Notes under the pieces: model-generated
Seen by the model: only the letters and a program-made list of their open reading frames with translations
The model's database searches: none
Told to the model about the DNA's origin: nothing
Shown: piece by piece, positions 23,401 through 36,499 of the stretch
Numbering within the stretch: position 1 is the stretch's first letter
Layout: every line of letters starts with the position of its first letter
DNA from: Sindora glabra
Taxonomy: Eukaryota; Streptophyta; Magnoliopsida; Fabales; Fabaceae
Direction of reading: 5' to 3'
NCBI GenBank assembly: GCA_020226215.1
Contig: CM035234.1
Span: forward strand, 19,184,691 to 19,248,690
Length of the DNA: 64,000 nt
Translations under genes and position numbers: made by a program

Positions 23401-23908
23401 TTCAAAAAGAAACAAAACATTGGATTTTGGTTCTTATATTTGCTAAGGTTGAAAGTTCACGCATAGGCATTTTTGTAATTACATATAAAATATTAGATGT
23501 TGGTTTTAGTATTAACTGATGTAGAAACATATATACACCTTTTTATATGTTATCTCTGTTTCACATAATTGTAGACCAAAATGCAAACAAAAATGTATTG
23601 CACATATGACAATTTGCTATTGACTTTTTATTTTAAATAGCACTGGATTAGACTAAGTTTGTTTTGTCAAAAAGCATTTGCTATAGGAAAATATCATATA
23701 TATTAATGATTGAGTGATATATTACTTGTATTGATCATTTAAAAAATGAATGATATTTAAAAGTATAATAATAGAAGACAATAAATTATTTTTTGAAAAT
23801 AGAAAAAGTTATCTTTTAAATCTTTACATTTAATATTAAATAAATAGTATTTTCTCTCATCATAATATTTTATAATTATATTTTACAAAAATATGAAGTT
23901 TTAAATTA

Positions 23909-24640
23909 ACACTTACATCCTTGAATTCATAGGGTTTACAATTTTGTTCTTTGAATCGTGCAATTAGCAATCCTACTAATTTTGACCACTGAAGCAAAGT
24001 TCCTTTTATTACGAGCTACTAGCGTCACTACAGGTCAAAAAAATTCTTATACCCTTCAATTATAATATGTATTTTTATTCTCAGGACTTTTTTCATATAA
24101 TGATAATATAATTGATTATTGATAACTTAATTTTAAAATAGTTATTTATATAAATTTATCATATGTTTAATAACACCATTTGATAATTAATTTGTAATGC
24201 ACGAACCTCTTTGGGTCAATGTCCATAAAAGTGTTGTAAAAATTGTATTTCCCAGCATGCATAAAATTTATATGTATAAGATTTGTAAAAATAAATCTTG
24301 AGAAAATTTTAGTAAATAATTTTATTTGAGAACTTATAATTTTATATTAATTATTTCTAATTTTTTAATTTATTAATCATTTTTGGAAGTAAATAAATTA
24401 ACTATTATTAATTAAATGTTTAGATGTGTTATTTATTTCAACTATTTAATAATTTTTTAACTTACTTACAACAAAATGTAAATTTTAAGTTTTATGATAT
24501 ATGCTCAAAGTTTTGTTAATTTCTAAATTTAATAAAAGTGCATTTAAGATAATCCTTATATTACAATAGTTATAGTTATTTAATGTGTTTTTGAAGAAAC
24601 TACATCTTTCTAGTAATAATTTTTAATAATAAATAAACTT
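23909..24640. repeat. Direct repeat R1, copy 2
   Basis: Homologous to the NLR leader and promoter: it begins ACACTTACATCCTTGAATTC (the leader donor on the minus strand) and keeps GCAATTAGCAATCCTACTAA and the downstream words in the same order. No NLR coding exon lies next to it on the minus-strand downstream side (about 22.9-23.9 kb). Confidence 0.72.
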
Positions 24641-25394
24641 TCTTGAGAAATTATTATTAAATGTATTTTAAAGAATTGTTGGTACTTAATAACAATCCTT
24701 AATAATGAGTAAACTTGTCCTTTTATAACAATAGTTATTGAATGTGTTTTAAAGAATAATTGGCACTTAAATTTCTTTATTGACCACTTTCTTGAGAAAA
24801 TGGCCTTCGAAGAAGCAAAGGAACGTGAGTGAATAGCTTCCCTTCATTTGAAATATCTGACCTTAACGATCACAATAATTTTAGTTTAACTTCTATATTT
24901 ATATATTTATAGAAAAAAGGGTAAAACTAAGGAAATTATGTAGTTTAAATGATTGTTTATATAGTATTTGTAAACAAAAGTATTTCGTGTCAAATTATGG
25001 ACATTCTTGTTTTAGGAAACTGTTGCTATGCCATTTAATTAGACTACGGATATTTAGAGTTGGGCTAGGCAGTTATTATTTTGTCTAGTTTAAAATTAAC
25101 TTTAGAATTAATTATTAATAGATATTCATAGATTAAAAAGGATTTGTGGAGTTGCTTATCTTGATAATTTTGGATTTCAAGAAGGATAGTGTGTATTGAG
25201 TTGAGTATATATTATATTCTAACTTGTAATTTTAATATTTTTCTTGTGATCATGATTATTTTTATTTATCTTAAAATTTGAAACTTAATTTTTGTAAATT
25301 AAGATATTATGAATTTAGCCAACACCTTAGTAATATAACAGCATTAATATTATATTAGAAACTTTACTCTCTGCCATTTTTGAGATTTGAACAT
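24641..25394. other. AT-rich spacer between R1 copies 2 and 3
   Basis: Short words of R1 recur (for example 'gttattgaatgtgttttaaag' near 24730), suggesting further decayed pieces of the same repeat. No gene seen. Confidence 0.45.
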
Positions 25395-26340
25395 TATTTG
25401 ATATAACAATGAGACAATCAATGATAATGTAATCAATTCAATTATTGATAATTTGATTTTAAAATAACTATTTGTATAAATTTATCATATATTTGAAAGA
25501 AAATTAATTTGTTACGCACAGACCTTTTTGGAACAATGTCCATAAAATGTCATAAAAATTGAACGTCTAAGACCTCTAAAAGCTAATCTTGAGAAAATTT
25601 TAGTAAATAATTTTATTTAAAAACTTATAATTTCATAATATTTATTTCTAGTTGTTTTTATTTATTCAATAATTTTATTGATTATTAATGAAGTAAATAA
25701 AGTTACTATTATTATTTAAATCTTTAGATGTATAATTTATTCGAACTTTTAATAATTACTTAACGTACCTAAAAAAATGTAAATTTTATGTATTATAAAA
25801 TGCGCTTAAAGTTTCGTCAATTTTCAAATTTAATAACAGTGTATTCTAGATAATCCTTTTATTGCAATAGTTATAGTTATTTAATGTGCTTTAAAGAAAT
25901 TACAGCTTTTCTAATAACAAATTTTAATAATAAATAAACCATTTAATTTTATAGTTGTTAAGGTTGAAGTATCATTTATTATGACAACCAAGTAGACGTC
26001 TAGTTTACGTTCTTACAGAATTTAGGTCTAAAAGGTTGAGACCTTATTTATGTAGACTTAAAATTTTCTTAATTAGCTTAATCACCATTTATGTATGGTG
26101 GAGGTTTTCTCATCTTAGAAAATATTCTTTTCACTTGCCTTGCAACCAAACAGAGATGCAAAACATATAGGGTAGGCCTTAATGGGCCAATCTCGCCCAA
26201 CCTTAAGTCCGTATGGGCCAATTTACATAAATCTGCATTTTAAAAGGTCTGAGGGAAGGAAAAAAAGAACTTATCCCACCTTGCGGTTAGCCTGCATATG
26301 CCCGCCAACTGAACCATATTATATATATTTTTTTAATTTG
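25395..26340. repeat. Direct repeat R1, copy 3 (lacks the leader end)
   Basis: Aligns with copy 1 from about 19665 onward: AATGTAATCAATT, GAACAATGTCCATAAAA, GAAAATTTTAGTAAATAATT, CAATAGTTATAGTTATTTAA, then the segment with GGGCCAATCTCGCCC words that matches 20369-20420. The leader end is missing. Confidence 0.68.
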
Positions 26341-26689
26341 TCTTCTTAGTACTTTTTATTTTAAATTGCACTGGATTAGGCTAAGCTATTGGGTCTTTAA
26401 CTAATGGTCTAATGTACTTGGATTTTTAATAAAGCATCAAGCATCAGGTAAGGCCGATACAACTAAAAATAGAAGTTGCGTATAGACGGTGTTCCGCAAG
26501 TTGGTCTGTATCTGTTTACACTGCGCTGCATGGATCTCAACCCATACAGGCAATCTCGCTTATACCTAGTGGTAAATCGATAGGTTTGCCCACAAAACCC
26601 GTGGGTCAAGCCCGTTTCTATCTGTAGCCTTACTATTAGAAACTTATTCAATTTCAATTTTTCTCTGTTTAAAATTTCTTTGAAGATTC

Positions 26690-26961
26690 TCCTTTTTGCT
26701 TTTCCAAAATGATCATCTCTCTCTCTCATATCTACCTCTCTCGCTTCCCTTTCAAGCTTCTCTCCTTTCACTCGTTTCTTCTCATCATAGTGCCATAGTA
26801 GCTGGTTGGTACTTGCTCTATCATGTCTGGCGCCAGCAAAGCTCGAGGGGAAACAGTTAGCAACAGTGGGGATGTAACCCTATTTAATTAGGCTTTAATG
26901 GCAACCACACCATATCAGTTGCAGAGCTTGATTGGAACTGGGCGTTTCTTTCCATTTACAG
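26690..26961 (+). pseudogene. Exon-like 5' gene fragment with in-frame stop
   Basis: A CT-rich leader-like segment (26690-26800) precedes ATG at 26823-26825, reading MSGASKARGETVSNSGDVTL, then a TAG at 26889-26891. The frame beyond it continues 'ALMATTPYQLQSLIGTGRFF' up to a good donor ACAG|GTAATT at 26961. Composition is richer in G+C than its surroundings. I do not recognise the parent gene; it looks like a captured or broken first exon, possibly carried by a transposon. Confidence 0.4.
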
Positions 26962-28159
26962 GTAATTACTTCTATAGCATTGTTTCCTTTTCACATAAAG
27001 ATTTCTCAGCCTATTTTACATTAGAAACTTGTAAAAATCCTAACTTCAAATATATGAATTTGCATTCTTTTTAAAAGATTGGACAGCTGCAAGCCACTAA
27101 TTATAAGTGTATCCAATGAGACTAAATTGCTTTCTAGTATTATTCAAAATTTTAGGTATAAAATTCTAGAGAATTTCCTTTGCGATTAAATTACTTTGCT
27201 TTGGTTTGGCATGCAGAGTTTTGAGCTAAAAGGAATATGTTAATAAATTAGAACTATTAGTACTTAATTTTCTATGTTTCTTAGGAAATTGACTTTTAGA
27301 AAGGAAGGTGAATGAATAACTGCCCTTTACTTTAACTACCTTACTTCAGTGAGGCAATAATTTTAGTTTAGGTTCTATATTTAAAAAAAAATAACTAAAT
27401 ACATTATCTAGTGCAAGTTTGGGTAGCAATAGGACCATTTTATTGCGAGTGTTTGTATGTTATTGGTTACATGAAGTGTCGATTAAGTGTGTATTGTGAA
27501 TAAGGGGTTAGTGTTGGTATGTGTCAAGTAGACGACGTCTTAAAATGATGAAGTGTGTGGTTGGCCAACAGTCAATTGTTGGGTACTAGACTAGACGATT
27601 GCAAGAACCTAAGCTAATGGTCAATTGCTGGTTACAACGATTGATCATTGCAAGCCTAATATAAATGCTAAACTTGAAATTCAATAACATTTTTCTCATA
27701 ACTCTCAATGTTCTTACACCATCTTACCTCCCACAATCCCTCAAAACTTTTGTATTTTCATCTCCAAACATCAAAACTTATTGATTAAGCTTTGGTTCAT
27801 CCCTCCCTATCACTAATCCTTCAATTTTTATTGATTGGAATTAGGTTTTCCTAACTTTTTTGTAAGTTTGGGAATTTAGGGCTTTTGTTTGGGGGTTTTC
27901 AATTTAAAGGAGTATCTACATGCATTTGTCCAAAATTTTTTCACTCTTATGGTTTATACTTCTTGATCAGAGCATGCTAAGGATTCCTTTTCCTATTCAT
28001 TAAACAATATTGGGGATGAAATGGAAGCATACTTTAGGTATGGACACTTGATTTTCAATTATTGAATAGTAAGACAACTACAAGAAGAACTTTAAGGCTT
28101 ACATTATTATCAAATGTAAGTATATAGATTATAATTGCTTTAAGAAGGAGAAAATGACT

Positions 28160-29180
28160 TGATTTTCTAATTTGAAGTGCTTAAGGTTAAAATCCTTTAT
28201 CACCTTGGATACTAAATATCCCAATTCAATAATAAGGGCATTTTATGCAAATATGGTTGTTAAATATAGTCCTTTTACTATTAAGTTAGAAATTCAGGGT
28301 AGAAGATTTCCATTACTATTGATTACCTGTGAGGCTACTAAAACTTAAAGGCAATAAGGTATAAAAGTGAGTAATATTAGGTCAAAATTAGAGAAGTTCA
28401 ATGATAACTACTCTAGGGAGAAATAAGTGGATAAGGTAACCTTTAACAAGAGTGTTTTTGATAAAATCTCTGTTAATAATTTGAATGCTCCATTGTGAAT
28501 TCTTCTTCTTGTTATAAGGGATATCTTATGAATAAGAGTGGAAACTAGGATAATATGAGTGATGCTAAGCTATACCTTATGTGGGGTATCATGGAAAGGG
28601 TTCTAATCGATGTTTCTATACTTATTATGCATAAAATGTGGTACATGGGACTTTGTGGACTTTTCTTCCCCTTCCTTTATGGTCATTTGATCACCCATAT
28701 TATGGAGAAACAAAGTATTGATGTCATTAGATTTGCCATTAATTTTAGGGCACCATTCAAATTAGACTTGGATATATTGAACCATATAGGATATGCTAAG
28801 AATGATAGGATGTGAGAGAGAAAACTTGAATTAGATGCTTAAAGAAAGGTGAAGGAGTAAAAGAAAGCTAGGTAAGCAATTTTGCAAGCTCAACTTGAAA
28901 TTAGGCCTTCTTAGGTGCCAGATTAAAGGGTTACCCTTCTTAGTGAGTATTCTAATAATTTTGAAAATTAGTGTTAACAATGCTCCAAAATATATCAAAC
29001 TTCCTTCTAAAACAAAATGTACCACCTTGGAGTAGCAATGGTTTAGATATATGGTAATATGTATGGTTTTTTAAGGGAAGCTAGCAGGCTTAGGGGATCA
29101 ACTTAATCGAGTTAAGGGTAAAGTCACCAAGGTTGTTGAATTTCTTAGCATGTATATAGGAAATTATGACAAAAATGTTG
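28160..29180 (+). pseudogene. Degenerate plant transposon-associated protein (putative plant transposon protein family)
   Basis: The plus strand reads, with several stops, 'YPNSIIRAFYANMVVKYSPF', 'LEIQGRRFPLL', then an open stretch (28555-28815) with 'IMERVLIDVSILIMHKMW' and 'LFFPFLYGHLITHIMEKQSI', then 'LREASRLRG'. This order (YP-x-x-V-R-x-FYAN, then a hydrophobic helix block, then LP-x-x-x-LIT) is what I associate with the 'putative plant transposon protein' domain found in Gypsy-type elements. Stops show it is dead. Short motifs 'tggtcaattgttg' around 27565 and 31160 may belong to the same insertion. Confidence 0.5.
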
Positions 29181-31649
29181 GAGAAACCTGACCATAGCCT
29201 TTTTTGTTTATCAGCTCCATATTTTACTTAACTTCTTTTATTATTATGTTTAGCAAGCAATTAATGACAACACTGGTGAATTCTTTGATTATTATTTAAA
29301 ATGGTTATGATATGGATTTTTGAGTTCAATTTCTAAAATTCTTACTTCTGATGAGGAAGGAATTTTAGGAATGCCATTACTGCTAATTTTACCCTCTAGC
29401 CATAGTTTGAATACTTGTTAACAAGACTTGACTACTATTAATAAAGGAGTTATTGTTAGCCTTGAGGAATTAATAAGTAACTTCTAGATGATACAAATTT
29501 TAGAGGACAAGTGTCATGAAAAGTCATTAAATTTTTTGTATAAACTTGCTAGAATTGTACTGGAAGTGGATATGGTTATTGTTGACTAAAAATTGTTAAG
29601 AGCCGGGTGCTTCTAACTAACAGTTGACCACTAGGTACCTAATGAGTGACTATTGGCTACTAAAAGCTAGAAAAATTTGACGAAATTTTATGTTTTTTTA
29701 TTGTTATATGTTTATGTTTATCATTATTTCATTATTTCCTTATGCATAGAGAGTTACCATACTCACATAAGAAATGAGGAAATGCTCTGAGAATGATATG
29801 AAAATAAGTATTCATAATGTATAATGTCTGCTCAATTTATGGAAATGAGCATTAATGATCTGTGTGACATGCGTAATATCCATGTATTGGTTTCATACCA
29901 TCTTTAGCTCTATTAGTTAACTTTAACAAAATTATCAAAACTATAATTGACAAAAACATTTACTTAAACTTTTTTATGACATTACGATTAAATAAAGGTT
30001 AGTTTACAATAACGTTAGTTGTCTCTTTTTAAAGATAAGAAGACAAGGTGAAAGCTAGAGATTCTTTTGTATATGTCACCAACCTATTCCTATGACAACA
30101 TTAAAGTTAGCAAAGTACTAAAAATTCAATAATAAATACTTTTGAAAGGGAAAAAAGCATTGATATGTCTTCCTTAGAATTTTAAAATTCTATTTTGTAA
30201 AGAAAATAGATTAATATATTATAAATGGAAACAATTGGTTATTTATCCGTAATAACTCAAAACAAAAAATCTTATAAGGGAAAGAACAAATTTTAATAGA
30301 AAAAGGTATATTGAGACATTAAGGGAAAGGGGATTAATTAATTAAATCAATTTCAAATAGAAAATTTAAGAATGTAGAATACATTATTTAATAAAGCTTA
30401 AAATAAGGAACTTGTAAGATTTATTTAGGAAGATTGTGTGAAATAAAGAGCTAAAAGTTGTAAGTAATTCAAAGTGAAAATATAGGTATAGTGGTGATTT
30501 TTAGGCAAAGAACAAAAATATCCCTACGCTTTTTATAAACTCAACAATAGCCCATTTCCTCCATTTTTCCCATCTTATCCCTAATCTATCTTTTCACCTT
30601 TCACTACTTTTCCTCTTGTTCCTCTTCATTTCTTCAGGTAATCAAGATACAAGGAAGTAAACTTTGTCAAATTCCTCACATAATCAAGGAAAGGGCATCT
30701 AAACTATCATTGACCTTAATGTTTTCTTCCATTTTTTAGTTTGGTTGAAGCTCAAACCTTAATCTTAAAAAGGCAAAACTTGAACCCTAATGCAAAACCC
30801 TTGAAATTTCAAATTAGGGCAAAGGAATGATGGGTCCAACCATCCTAGACCTTCCTTCATATAGGTGAGTGAACATTCTAACCTTAACTTCAAGATTCAA
30901 AAAGGTTTGTCAAATTGTTTGAATCTTAGGTTTTGTGATAGATATAATGAAAATGATGATTTGTGATAAAAAAATGTTGTATAAGTGTTAGAAATGACAT
31001 AACAAGGTTCTCTTTTTGGTAAATTCATAATTTGGTGAAAATTAGTTAATTAATAAATGAAGGGGAAAACATTAATAATATTTTGAACAATAACATCACA
31101 TCTAGAAAAATCTGTAAACCTAGTCTAATGATCAACGGTGACTATTGGAACCTAATGGTCAATTGTTAATTTGGGAATTTGTTAGGATTCCTTTCCAAAA
31201 GATAATAGTCAACCATTGAAACCCCAATGATAAATCATTGCTTCCCAAATGCTTGAACATAATATCTTGAACTAATGTCTTATCTATTTTAAAATCAAAT
31301 GCAAGTGTCCTTAGTAATTTGTATTCATCTACAAATAGATGGCAAGCTTAATATGGTGATCTTAATTCCATATTTATATAGGGATGACTAAGATAAATAT
31401 ATTCTATCTAGTGAAGGATGATTAAAATTAAACTAAAGATTACTAAGTGAGATGTGCAAGCTATATGAGGTTAAATAAAACTTATAGATGTACTAAATAT
31501 GGTCGATTGAAATTGTGTTGATGTAACTTGAATTGATTTAAGCATTGTGATGGCTAGTTATGCCTAGTAAGGATACTTTAATACGTAATGTTAAATTTGT
31601 GTGAGGCTATACAATGAGGGCATGGTATTTTTTATGAATGTAATTGTAC

Positions 31650-31730
31650 TTTATATATATATTATATATATAGTATATATATAATATATACTATATATAT
31701 ATATATTATATATATATGTATATGTAGCTT
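31650..31730. repeat. Palindromic AT dinucleotide tract
   Basis: TATA-type repeats interrupted by single G or C bases at symmetrical places (…tatatagtatatat…atatactatatat…), able to fold into a cruciform or hairpin. Confidence 0.8.
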
Positions 31731-32679
31731 GAGAAAGTTGAAATCAATGATTGTGGAATATGAAATGTATGGCTAGGAAAAAGAGGCATATAATGATTCT
31801 AAATTGATATATGTGTACTAATGAGAATGAATATATTAAAAACATAAGAAATGTGACAAGGGTGATGTGATATGTAAACATAAAATTCGATAATAGTTTA
31901 TGAATAGTATAAGTTAACTAAGAGTCACAAGGAGGTTTAAATGCCTTTTTGCTTGGCTATTTATGTTTTATGCAACAATGTTATGACTTGAATAAATATA
32001 TAAATTGCTTGATGATATGAATAAGATTAGTTAATTATGCATCTTATAATTCTAGTATGAATAGAGGTATGTATTGTTAAATGGTACTTAAGAGTATGAA
32101 TATTTATTCATGATTATGATAATGCTAATGAAAATGATATTGTGACAAGTGTGATTAAATGTTCAGGTTTACATAAGGATAAATCTGATCGGCAAGTCAT
32201 TTATTGATTGTTTATAATTAATTGTACTTGAATATTCATTCACTAAACTTTGAACTTACCCCTTCATATGTTTTATCTCTATATATTCTCAAGTTGATTT
32301 TTCACTATTATCTCAAAGTTGAATGCTCAAGAATTCATCTAGTATGGTTTTGGGCAGCATCTAATATTCAATTATAGATGTGTTTGGGTTTTCATCTAAG
32401 TAGGGAAAAGAGTAGTAGGGTAGTAGCTGTAATTTGTAAGGCTAATCAAGTTAGCTTATCTTCAAATTTGACAAATATAAACATGTTTAACCCATTATAA
32501 ATTTAATTTTGATTTGCTAAATGATGACTTCATCTCTTTTCAATAATATATGAGGATTTTCTAGATTTACACATAAGTTTGTAATGTTAGAGTCATAATG
32601 CATCTGAGATTAGTGAAAATTGGATAAAGGATTTCCCACCAATCACAACTACAAATGAGTTATGATAATATTTTAAATT

Positions 32680-32870
32680 GATCATTAAAAATTGAAAATC
32701 ATCAAAAAAAAATTCAAACCTAAGCATTTCTATTTTTGAAGCGATCAGTTTAGGTCAATTTAAAAGCTTTTGCACACCCCTTAAATTTAGTTCTAACAGC
32801 TTTAAGCTATGTTGGGAATTGTCGTCTTCTTCTTCGAGAAGGGCAACATGGACATAGCATACCCAGCATT
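32680..32870. repeat. Dispersed direct repeat R2, copy 2
   Basis: Matches 21390-21590 in the same orientation ('attgaaaatcatcaaaaaaa', 'ttcaaacctaagcatttcta', 'agcttttgcacacccc'). The pair lies about 11.3 kb apart. Confidence 0.55.
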
Positions 32871-33399
32871 TAACGGATGTTTGTATGTCCTTGGGTCAAA
32901 CTTTAAGTAATACAAGAAGAATATACTCAATATTTAATTTAAAGAAATTCTATCTTATGTGAAAGCTTACATCATTTGTTAAAATTTTTAAATAGAAAGA
33001 AAATTATAATAATTTTTTCCATTTTCTTTTATCCCCATCCAAATATTACATAATTATCAGAGGAATAAGATTCTAAAATATGATGACAAGTATTGGTGTT
33101 GTGTTGAAGGTTATACTTTCAAACACGAGAATTTGGTTTGTAAAATCATCATGGCGTTCTCTTGCAATTCAACGTTCAAGTTGATTGAAATCATATTTTG
33201 GGAACTTTATGCAACGATGTTTAGGATGTAAAATTACTAGCTCAGCTTCATGAATCATGCGGTGCACGGTTTTTTTTCTTTTTCAATGATGAAATTAATA
33301 TATGTGTATGTTTCATATTTTATAAATAAATATGTCTAAAAATTATTATAAATTATATAACATGTATAATTGAAACTTTATGATAACTAAAATTTAACC

Positions 33400-36060
33400 T
33401 GTGCACTGCACGGTTATTTATTATTTTCTACTTAAAAATAGGTGTACGAGTTCTAAAATAATAGAAATAAAAATACAACGAAATAGGCTTAGGATTAAAT
33501 TATAATATCTGAAAAAGTATTCACAAAACAAAAAAGATGAGATTTGATCTTGATGAAACATATTGAGAGCATTTTTTTAAATAAGAGTGAAAGGAATGAA
33601 TCATCAATATTAGATCTTATATTGATAGATTAAAAATAAAATATAAAATTATATAATTTTTTAAGTAATCATCTAATTTTTTAAAATTATCATATAATGT
33701 TAAATTTGATTTTAATCTTAATTATTAAAGCAAGATCTAATTGTCACAATTTATTCATTGCATCTTTCACATAAAAATATTCATCTCACTTAATATGCTC
33801 TCTTAATCTGAATTTTAAAATATTTTACTAAAATAATAAAATATGAAATTAATTCATATATTTATTTTAAAGGTTTAACTTACTTTTTAAGATGTATTAA
33901 TAAAAAATATATCTTAAACATGTGGGAGACGACAAGAAAACCATTATGATTAGATAAATATTCAAACAAAAGAAAATTATTAAATCCTGAATAAATTCTT
34001 AGTTCATTACAATATATTTACTTTAAAATATGATATCCGAAAATTGATATTAGATATGAGTTATAAAATAATAGAAGTAAAAAGTGGATAACAAACTTGT
34101 GATTGAACTTTAACATGATAAGATTAGAAAATAAACTCAAAATTAAAAAAATGAAATATGATTACAATTTTAAAAATATTTATTATTAAAATAATGCAAT
34201 ACATAATTTATCCATATTTTTATATCAATGTATGAGTTATTTTTTAAAATATATTAATATAAAATAAATTAATCTTAGTAAAATGCTAATTTGTATGAAT
34301 ATAATATTTAAAAATTGTTATAAAAATATTGATAAAACTGATATATGAATTTTTTATCATATGCAGAAAATAATGATAAATAATAAATATTAAATAGATT
34401 TAATAAAATTAGAAAAGGTAATAAATTAATTTAATCAATAATTTTAATATGCAAGATAAATTAAAAAATGAATTTTAATGTCAATTTAAAATATTTTTTA
34501 AAATAATGAAAATTTTAATTATTTCATATCCTTATATCAAATATTTGACTTACTTTTTAAAGAAATTTTAGTTAAAAATTAAATCCTTGATAAAATTTTA
34601 ATTAGTTATAGTACATTTACTTTGAAACATAGTATTTAAAAATTGATATTAAAAAATTTAAAATTTAAAAAGTAAAAGGCATAGAATAATGCATAAGTTG
34701 TTAAGTAAAAGGGGTTCAAAAAATGATTAAAAAATAAAACCGGGCACGTGAGTTACAAGGCAATATATGTAAATAAATGATTAACTTTATTCTCTAAGAG
34801 ATACTCACAAAATAAAAATTAAAGTCTTCTACATTTATAAAATATTTTTAATTAAAAATGAAATATTTAATCAATTTATTTTTTATTTTATAATTTTACC
34901 TTATTTATTTTAAGATGTATTAATTAAAAATAAAATTAATATTAAAAAATTTCAATTGAGGCATATTTAATAAAAAATATTAATTCAAATTTTTAAATAA
35001 TTTCATTAAAAGTATAATATACAATTCATTCATTTAATTAATTAAATATTGAATTTAAAATTTTAAACAAAGGAGTAAAAAATTGAAAAGAAAAAAGAGG
35101 AATCAAGAAAAAAAAAACTCAATCTGGACCAAGTTTTAATTATTGTATATTGAAATGTAACATTAAAAATAAGGGATATGAGTATATATTTCTGATAATT
35201 ATAAGTGTAATTAGATTAAATTTTAAGGAAGGTGAGTGTAATTTATTGTTAAAAATAGGTAAAACATTTAAAATAAAAATAAGAATTAATTCATTAGTTA
35301 GAAATAATTTAATCTTGACAAAATTTCATCTCAATTTATATATTTTTAATTTGAAACAAAGCATTTAATAATTGATATCAAGAAAATATTGATAAAAATT
35401 AAATAAATAAATTTTGTTTCAATTTTAATTTTATGTTAAAAATAAAATATGTAATAAATTAACTCTATTAATATATTGTAATACCCACTAACTGAAAATT
35501 TGATATCGGTTCTAAAATATTTTTATTGAAAGAGTGACATATATAATCATATTCGTATATATGATAGGTCTATCTTATTTTTTTAAGTTCTCAAAATTAA
35601 ATCCTTGACAAAATTTTAACTAATCACAATATGATTACTTTGAAAAATAATATTTAAAAATTGATATGAAGATAATATTAAAAAAATAAATAATTAGCAG
35701 GATGAGAACAATGCATAAATTGTGAAATAATAAGACTCAAACAAGCAAAAATAAATAAAACGAGGTATAATATATGTAAAAAAATTAAACTTTAATCTTT
35801 GAGAAATATCTGCAAAATAAGAAATAAAATTATATTACAATTTTAAAATATTTCATTTTTAAAAATGACATAGTTGATTAATTTATATTTTTATTTTAAA
35901 TTTTTACTTGTTTATTAAGATTTTTAATTAAAAAAGTAAACTTAAAAAAATTCAATAGAGGAATATTTAATAAATAATTTTAATTTTTAAAATTTTTTAT
36001 TAGATATATTATGTAATTAATTAATTTAATTAGGATTATTGAATCTAAAATTTGAAAAAA
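33400..36060. repeat. Degenerate tandem array of about 0.6-1 kb units
   Basis: Recurring word sets in the same order: 'aaatccttgacaaaatttta', 'tactttgaaa...tatttaaa', 'aattgatatt', 'gcataa.ttgt.aa', 'ctcacaaaataa', 'attgaggcatatttaataaa'. The units starting near 34580 and 35592 align best, about 1.0 kb apart; earlier units are shorter and more diverged. The motif 'tgcactgcacgg' near 33400 also occurs as 'gcggtgcacgg' near 33260. A related stretch is at 2230-2950. Confidence 0.55.
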
Positions 36061-36110
36061 GACGAATAAGAAATTGAAAAAAAAAAGAATCGAAAAAAGG
36101 AGGAAGGAGA

Positions 36111-36153
36111 TAATAATAATAATAATAATAATAACAACAACAACAACAACAAC
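36111..36153. repeat. Compound microsatellite (TAA)n(CAA)n
   Basis: TAA repeats (36111-36134) run directly into CAA repeats. Poly-Tyr, poly-Cys and poly-Leu open frames on the minus strand here are artefacts of the repeat. Confidence 0.95.
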
Positions 36154-36499
36154 ATAGGAGGCTTCGCAAAGAAAGAATGGGACGAGCATTGAATTGGGAG
36201 TTGACACATGGAAATGTATGGAGCAGGGACGCATGGAATAGGAAGGCACGGATCATAAGAGATCAAATTTTATTGGGAACAATTGAAATATATCATTTTG
36301 ACCGTACATAGTCAAATTTAAAGATTTAAATTTATTGAGTTGTATAATATTGTATAAATAAATAAAATCTAAATGATTTTAGGTCAGTAATATATGGTAA
36401 AATAATATATCTTAATGTGTACCAATTTTATTTTCTGGAGATTTCTCTGGGACATATTGTATGGTGTACTCTTCATATTCACAATCGAGATGCATCACT

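Larger units (their letters stand above)
20581..23908. other. Gene-free interval between R1 copies 1 and 2
   Basis: It contains R2 copy 1, the Gypsy remnant and the CACTA-like end. The rest is AT-rich sequence in which I see no gene. Confidence 0.5.
26962..33360. other. Transposon-derived interval without intact gene
   Basis: Holds the degenerate transposon protein, recurrent 'aatggtcaattgttgg/gatcattgcaagcc' words (27565-27660, 29600-29660, 31130-31240), a CT-rich leader-like stretch at 30540-30645 and R2 copy 2. The recurring words at spaced positions suggest one large decayed element. No intact coding sequence seen. Confidence 0.4.

Noticed and set aside
26463..26771. 102-codon minus-strand frame
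   Set aside because: It covers a dispersed repeat and the antisense of a CT-rich leader-like stretch; no domain is visible.
35980..36266. Minus-strand frames with poly-Leu, poly-Cys/Tyr and poly-Val/Ile runs
   Set aside because: All three are readings of the (TAA)n(CAA)n microsatellite in different frames.
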